From Bacteroidota bacterium (GTDB taxonomy: Bacteria; Bacteroidota; Bacteroidia; UKL13-3): DNA of 64,000 nucleotides. The stretch covers positions 16,073-80,072 of the forward strand of contig CANHGM010000014.1 in assembly GCA_947460345.1 (NCBI GenBank), given 5' to 3'. Shown here piece by piece: positions 59,365-64,000 of this stretch (the stretch's first letter is position 1; every line of letters starts with the position of its first letter). The notes below the pieces were generated by a model. That model was not told the DNA's origin and made no database searches. It was given only the letters and a program-made list of their open reading frames with translations. The translations under genes were made by a program, and so were the position numbers.

Positions 59365-62300
59365 ATGAAAAAAAATATATACGCCTCAAAAGTCAGCAAA
59401 AATAAAAATCTGACACACACACACACTGGCACTATAGCGACATTTAGATTAGTATTTTACTTATCTATTATATTCTTTTTTATGGTTTTAACGACCTCTT
59501 TAAAAGCACAAGTTTGTAATTTTCCATGTAACGGAAAACTCACAGCCAGTCCTTGGTCAACTGGTTTATCACAAAACAACCCATTCGGAAATGATACAGT
59601 AAGTTGTTGGACAGCTGCAGGGCATCACCCAAAGTTAAGTGATACAGCATGGAGTGCACCAACATCAGCAAGACTATGGAGTACAGATACCAAATACGGA
59701 ACTTCCATCAAAACAATTACTAAATATAATTTTATAAAAGGCAAAAAATATATAGTAAGTATGATGGTACGTAAATTTGGAACCATAAATATGGATTCAG
59801 TAGTACTTGCAATTACACCTAATTTAATAACAAGTCTTAATACAACACACCCAACACCAAGCTATAAACAAACATTGCTTAATGTATCAAATGTGTCAGA
59901 TACTACTTGGCACCAATACACAGCTTGTATAACAGCAGACAGCACAGCTGCAATGGATATATGGCTATGTGCATATGATGGTCTAGCTACAACACCTGGT
60001 TATACGGGCCCAAAAGCAGAAGTTCTTATAGACGATATAGAAATTATACCCACCTTTGGTTTTGCAGGTTCAGATAAAGTAGTTTGTGATGGAGTAGATG
60101 TAACTATTGGTTTTACATGCACATTCTTAAACTTTCCAACGATAGATTATGATTGGATAAATATATCAGTGATAGGAGAAGAAGGAGGAGACCCTATAAA
60201 TTCAGCTACACTTAATACACATATACCTGGCACTTATCTGCATACCCGAACTATAAAAGATATATATGGCAATACTATACCTTGCGGAACTGATACCGAT
60301 ACAGTGGTTGTAACTACAGGTGTCACACCAAGTTTTACACTAGGGCCAGATACAATCATATGCCAAAGTGATGTGATATGGCTTGCTCCAAGAAATTTAA
60401 CGCCCACGGGTAGAATATATTTATACCATTGGTCACCCACTGGCAGCAACGATTCTATTCAGTCAGGGATGAAAATAACCCATACTTTAACCATTACAGA
60501 CAGTATCAGTGGGTGTTCAAAAACTGTATCACGCAAAATATATCGAGACCCAGATATACTACCTTGGAAACATAAAAAACTTTATTGCAAAAGCTCGCTA
60601 CCTTTAATTATTTGTACCAAATTAGGCTATACAGATTATTGGGTAAGTATAAACCATGGAACTTTTACTGGGCCTACCACATCACCATGTGCTAATTTAG
60701 ACAGTACCATGCTTATAAGTAACCATATATATGTAGTATTTAAAGTAGCATCAGACAGCATTCCGGGATGTTTTGGTTACGACACATTTGATTTAGAATT
60801 TACCACGGCTAAATTTTATTTACCCAACGATACAGCCATCTGCGGCACTTCTTATAAAGTAAATATTAATTCAGCAATAGACTCAGTATTATGGTACAAT
60901 GCAAATAATCCTAGTACAGTTATACATGAAGGCAACTCATATACAGTAACTACTACAGGCTATTATATAGTCAAAGGGTATGACCCTGTAGGTTGCTTAT
61001 TAGCCAATGATACTATACATATACAGCTTAATGCCGTTCCACATATTATATTAAGTAAATTCCCACTCAGCACAGTATGTCAAACGGGGTTGATAGATAT
61101 AGACAGTATAGCCAAACCATATGGAGGAATATGGAGTGGTAGTGGCATTACCAATATCTCAGGGCATTATTTTTTTAATATAGACAGTGCTATATGTGGT
61201 AATAATTTTATACACTATGTATATATAGATTCAGCAGGATGCAAAGACAGTGCAACAGCCATTGTGCCTAAATATTGTGGAAAGCATATAGATAGTATTG
61301 CACCACAATGCACAACCAATGATTCTATTCTACTAACTGGCACACCACCCTTTGGAGCTTTTTATGGAGCAGGAGTAACCTACGCTTCAGGAATTGGTTA
61401 CTATTTTCATCCTGAGTTTTTTGATACCGCACAAACCAATTTGCTAACAAAAGTATATTTTAATTATACTGACAGTGCTGGCTGCCAAGGAACAGATAGT
61501 ATAGAAGTACAGATAAATATTGGACCTAAAATATCTATTTTAAATACCAATGGTGACTTTATGTGTGGAGATACAATTACACCAGATTTACATTGTCTAA
61601 AAGATGGACTGACACTAACTTTAGATATTGATACAGCAATAACTCCAATATATGATGTAAAATGGAGTGATGGTACTACAGGCAATAGCAATATTATAGT
61701 ATATACAAAAGGTATTTATTGGGTAAAAGTAACATTGCCATCAGGCTGTTATAGTATAGACACATTAATTATAGACCAAGACCCATGTGAATGTTGTATA
61801 GCAGATAGCTTACTTCAAACATTTCAAAAAGAATATTTTAGAGATGGGTTTAATATATACCCAACAGCTACCCGATATACCCCATCAGACTCTGGTTATA
61901 TAACTCTAAGTGGCATGAGTGACCACTCTAAAGCAGCTGATGACTTTAGCCATTCTGAATATTTATTACTCACCAAATACGACCGTTCAGGAAATATACT
62001 ATGGAACAACCAATTTAAGTTTGATTACAATGTATTTCCGAGTGATATAGAAATTGATGGTGAATATTATGTAATATTAGGAAATAAATTATTTATGCAT
62101 GATGATACATTGCACGATTTAAGATATGATGATAGTACAGACTATCAAGTAATGTTGATGAGAACAGATAATAATGGTAATTTTATTGATGTAAACTATT
62201 ATGGAGGAAGATTTGAAGACCATGGACATGATTTATTAGTGACAGAAAGTGAATATGTAGTAGTAGGAAGTGGATGGCGTATATATAATAATTTAAATTA

Positions 62301-63792
62301 TAATCCCATTTCAATGAATCTTAAATATTTGCCTGGATATGTTTGGAATGGTGAAATTAATTGCGATTTATTTCATCCAAGTACTCAGAATTTATATTAT
62401 CTCAATATTGAAAAAAGTGGAATGAGTGTGAGTGCTGAAAAACTGTATTCAATTCCTCAAGACACATGTCCAACTTCTGTAAATCCATTTGCCACTATAG
62501 TTCATGCCATAAAAACTAACAGTTCTGAGAATGCAGTTAGAGTTGTACCTTCTTTAAACAGAAAAAATTATACTATATTAGGTAATGCTAAATATAGTAT
62601 AAGCAATTGTGATTCTAATGCAACTAGTAAATCATTTACCTCAGATATTATTATGCTTGAAGTTGATAATATAGGTTCAGTTCAGAACAAAAGACAATTT
62701 GGATTTCAAGGTGAAGCTGGTGCATTGCAAGGACATACAGATATAGCAAATGATTTGATAGTGACAGAAAACGAATATTATATACTAGGCGGGACTAATA
62801 CTGATTTATTTGCTGGCAACACACCTGCCAAAGAAGATACAGTTTATTATACTATGTTAGGTAAAGTAGATGTAAATCTAAAATATATTTGGAAGAAAAG
62901 TGGACAACCTGCTGCTAGGTTATATGGCATGACGGATTCACTTTTTACAACTGGTCTTAATTTAATTGAAAGCAATGGTTCATTATTTATTTATGGGAGC
63001 ACTTTTAGAAAAAAAGAAGCATCAGTTCCTTATTTAATGGAATTAAACGATTCAGGTTATAGTGCAGGTAGTGGTGATAGTTTGCATATATTCTATCATG
63101 GCAATCATGCTGGACCTTCTATGCAAGGTATTAAACCAGAATCTTTTATTGGAAACGGTTTAGTAGCAAGTGAATCTGGAACAGTTACTTTAAGTGGAAC
63201 GCATGACCGTAACTTCTTCGGGCATTTAGGAGGATTTCAAGTTAAAACACCTAATACTGGTGAAATTTCTTGTGGAGGTAAATATGCTTTTACTAATCAA
63301 AAGATAGCCAATCAAATAGATATTAGAATAGATGAACTTGACCCTTGTGACGCTATTTATGATACATTTACACCCATCCAAAGCAGTTTTAAACCAAGTG
63401 TTACTTGTTGCAGTTCTGGTAATTTTGATTCTGTTTTTCACCAAGGGGCATCTTGGTATCAGAGTTTTACAACTAAGTCAAACTATACTAAAACTACTTT
63501 AAGTGTTAAAAATCAAAAATCATATACTGCAAATTCATATATAGAGGCGTTTCCCAACCCAACCAACGGTCAGTTATTTGTTAAATTTGTTAATATTGAT
63601 TTAAATCTTTCAAAAATAAAACTTATGTCTTCTGATGGAAGATTAATCGATATTAATCAAAAAATTATAAGTCAAGAAGGAAATACAAATACAACATTAT
63701 TCGATTTGAGCAATTATCCTTCTGGAATTTATTTTTTAGAAGTAATAACAGAAAATAAAACATATACTAAACTAATCTCTATTATAAAATGA
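59365..63792 (+). CDS. Giant T9SS type A surface protein
   Basis: A 1475-residue exported protein. An unusually long polar N-region (1-29, including THTHTGT encoded by an (AC)7 tract) precedes the hydrophobic core (about 30-47, ending LKAQ). A jelly-roll-like, possibly carbohydrate-binding module (about 50-225) follows. Repeated Cys-containing Ig-like domains (about 230-800) carry strands such as CQTGLIDIDSIA, GGIWSGSGIT and DSAGC. A large beta region (about 810-1370) is rich in Ser, Asp and Tyr. The T9SS type A domain starts at AFPNPTNGQ (about 1393) and ends LISIIK. Likely an adhesin or structural surface protein; no enzyme motif was seen. It is coupled to the next gene by ATGA. Confidence 0.86.
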   Translation: MKKNIYASKVSKNKNLTHTHTGTIATFRLVFYLSIIFFFMVLTTSLKAQVCNFPCNGKLTASPWSTGLSQNNPFGNDTVSCWTAAGHHPKLSDTAWSAPTSARLWSTDTKYGTSIKTITKYNFIKGKKYIVSMMVRKFGTINMDSVVLAITPNLITSLNTTHPTPSYKQTLLNVSNVSDTTWHQYTACITADSTAAMDIWLCAYDGLATTPGYTGPKAEVLIDDIEIIPTFGFAGSDKVVCDGVDVTIGFTCTFLNFPTIDYDWINISVIGEEGGDPINSATLNTHIPGTYLHTRTIKDIYGNTIPCGTDTDTVVVTTGVTPSFTLGPDTIICQSDVIWLAPRNLTPTGRIYLYHWSPTGSNDSIQSGMKITHTLTITDSISGCSKTVSRKIYRDPDILPWKHKKLYCKSSLPLIICTKLGYTDYWVSINHGTFTGPTTSPCANLDSTMLISNHIYVVFKVASDSIPGCFGYDTFDLEFTTAKFYLPNDTAICGTSYKVNINSAIDSVLWYNANNPSTVIHEGNSYTVTTTGYYIVKGYDPVGCLLANDTIHIQLNAVPHIILSKFPLSTVCQTGLIDIDSIAKPYGGIWSGSGITNISGHYFFNIDSAICGNNFIHYVYIDSAGCKDSATAIVPKYCGKHIDSIAPQCTTNDSILLTGTPPFGAFYGAGVTYASGIGYYFHPEFFDTAQTNLLTKVYFNYTDSAGCQGTDSIEVQINIGPKISILNTNGDFMCGDTITPDLHCLKDGLTLTLDIDTAITPIYDVKWSDGTTGNSNIIVYTKGIYWVKVTLPSGCYSIDTLIIDQDPCECCIADSLLQTFQKEYFRDGFNIYPTATRYTPSDSGYITLSGMSDHSKAADDFSHSEYLLLTKYDRSGNILWNNQFKFDYNVFPSDIEIDGEYYVILGNKLFMHDDTLHDLRYDDSTDYQVMLMRTDNNGNFIDVNYYGGRFEDHGHDLLVTESEYVVVGSGWRIYNNLNYNPISMNLKYLPGYVWNGEINCDLFHPSTQNLYYLNIEKSGMSVSAEKLYSIPQDTCPTSVNPFATIVHAIKTNSSENAVRVVPSLNRKNYTILGNAKYSISNCDSNATSKSFTSDIIMLEVDNIGSVQNKRQFGFQGEAGALQGHTDIANDLIVTENEYYILGGTNTDLFAGNTPAKEDTVYYTMLGKVDVNLKYIWKKSGQPAARLYGMTDSLFTTGLNLIESNGSLFIYGSTFRKKEASVPYLMELNDSGYSAGSGDSLHIFYHGNHAGPSMQGIKPESFIGNGLVASESGTVTLSGTHDRNFFGHLGGFQVKTPNTGEISCGGKYAFTNQKIANQIDIRIDELDPCDAIYDTFTPIQSSFKPSVTCCSSGNFDSVFHQGASWYQSFTTKSNYTKTTLSVKNQKSYTANSYIEAFPNPTNGQLFVKFVNIDLNLSKIKLMSSDGRLIDINQKIISQEGNTNTTLFDLSNYPSGIYFLEVITENKTYTKLISIIK
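59413..59426 (+). repeat. (AC)7 dinucleotide tract in codons 17-21 of the giant T9SS gene
   Basis: Seven uninterrupted AC units lie between the start codon and the signal-peptide core. Gain or loss of one unit would shift frame before the exported part, so it is a candidate slippage site. Confidence 0.9.
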
Positions 63793-64000
63793 AAAAGCTA
63801 ACCACACTTTTGTTGTTTTTTATTTTATTTAAAACAACATTTTCACAAATGTATAATAAAGACTTTTTCTTTATGGCTGAAAATCCCAATAATAGTAAGT
63901 ATAAATATCATGGATACAAAATTGATTTTGGTTCTTATCCTTATACTAAAATAGATAGCAATGTGCAATTTTGGGATATAAGAGTAGCACCGAGGGCAAA
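63789..64000 (+). CDS. N-terminal fragment of an exported protein
   Basis: The reading frame starts at ATG 63789, overlapping the stop of the giant T9SS gene (ATGA), and runs off the window; 70 complete codons are visible. A signal peptide (MKKLTTLLLFFILFKTTFSQ) is followed by YNKDFFFMAENPNNSKYKYH. No family can be named from this part. The coupling suggests it works with the surface protein upstream, for example as an outer-membrane or periplasmic partner. Confidence 0.75.
   Translation, partial: MKKLTTLLLFFILFKTTFSQMYNKDFFFMAENPNNSKYKYHGYKIDFGSYPYTKIDSNVQFWDIRVAPRA

Noticed and set aside
59123..59389. Minus-strand reading frame of 88 codons
   Set aside because: It runs through the tandem palindromic repeats and the start of the giant T9SS gene. 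Its residues are just translated repeat units.
1..64000. tRNA or rRNA genes
   Set aside because: The intergenic regions were read for tRNA-like cloverleaf arms and rRNA words and none was recognised. A covariance-model scan was not possible.

Overview
The window is a low-GC (about one-third G+C) chromosome segment of a Bacteroidota bacterium. The evidence is: several proteins with type IX secretion (T9SS) type A or type B C-terminal sorting domains; -7 promoter elements of the TAnnTTTG type; no recurrent Shine-Dalgarno sequences; and Bacteroidota gene sets such as DUF4129-DUF4350-MoxR-DUF58, SulP plus porin, and a DUF6913-type gene joined to dapA. The exact order cannot be fixed from the sequence; a free-living Chitinophagia/Sphingobacteriia-like lineage is a guess. 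No rRNA, tRNA, CRISPR array, insertion sequence or prophage was recognised. Most of the segment is ordinary core genome with an unusually large share of cell-surface genes.

Layout. 1-1780: the end of a Cys-rich protein, then tandem thioredoxin-fold T9SS cargo genes bounded by two strong hairpin terminators. 1797-9560: a DUF6913-like gene with dapA and a lipoprotein, priA, and a TPR/PstS-like/small-membrane-protein operon. 9555-15619: PrxQ/Bcp peroxiredoxin, two paralogous M23 peptidases, and a DEAD-box helicase with an RGG tail. 15699-21504: the most distinctive region. A small XRE regulator overlaps a 1084-residue T9SS type B protein. It is divergent from a 695-residue protein with a phage-tail-fibre S74 chaperone domain and a T9SS type A tail. 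The intergenic region carries clustered GTTGTA/TACAAC half-sites, including two 15-bp palindromes spaced 21 bp centre to centre. 21507-25099: Rieske protein, histidine kinase and response regulator, TlpA-like lipoprotein. 25237-30027: cyanophycin synthetase with no cyanophycinase beside it, a protein that is essentially only a T9SS type B domain, and HipBA. 30118-37747: an Asp-box propeller protein, porin and SulP transporter, a small exported protein, and a YceI lipoprotein.

37868-41537: PaaN-type aldehyde dehydrogenase and two SDR-superfamily enzymes. 41710-46620: a secreted EEP-family hydrolase, a DUF58 protein, purL and a small beta-barrel. 46773-47558: a lone NAD(P)-binding gene followed by a large structured inverted repeat, possibly a transferred cassette. 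47900-50637: ribH, tadA, rsmA and aroB. 50684-54471: an Asn/Gly-rich protein, a Lys-rich secreted protein ending in a PBCV-type basic adaptor motif, a lipoprotein, glycyl-tRNA synthetase and a cyclophilin lipoprotein. 54532-58987: the DUF4129-DUF4350-MoxR-DUF58 operon. 59003-59263: a ~119-bp tandem array of REP-like palindromes, with a related degenerate copy at 39605-39709. 59365-64000: a giant T9SS type A protein with an (AC)7 tract near its start, and the beginning of a coupled exported protein.

Two properties cut across the window. Many TAnnTTTG elements lie so close to start codons that the mRNA leaders would be only a few bases long, which decides several starts. The alternating TATATA word is conspicuous inside and outside genes. 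Both are pattern-reading observations that need computation to confirm.
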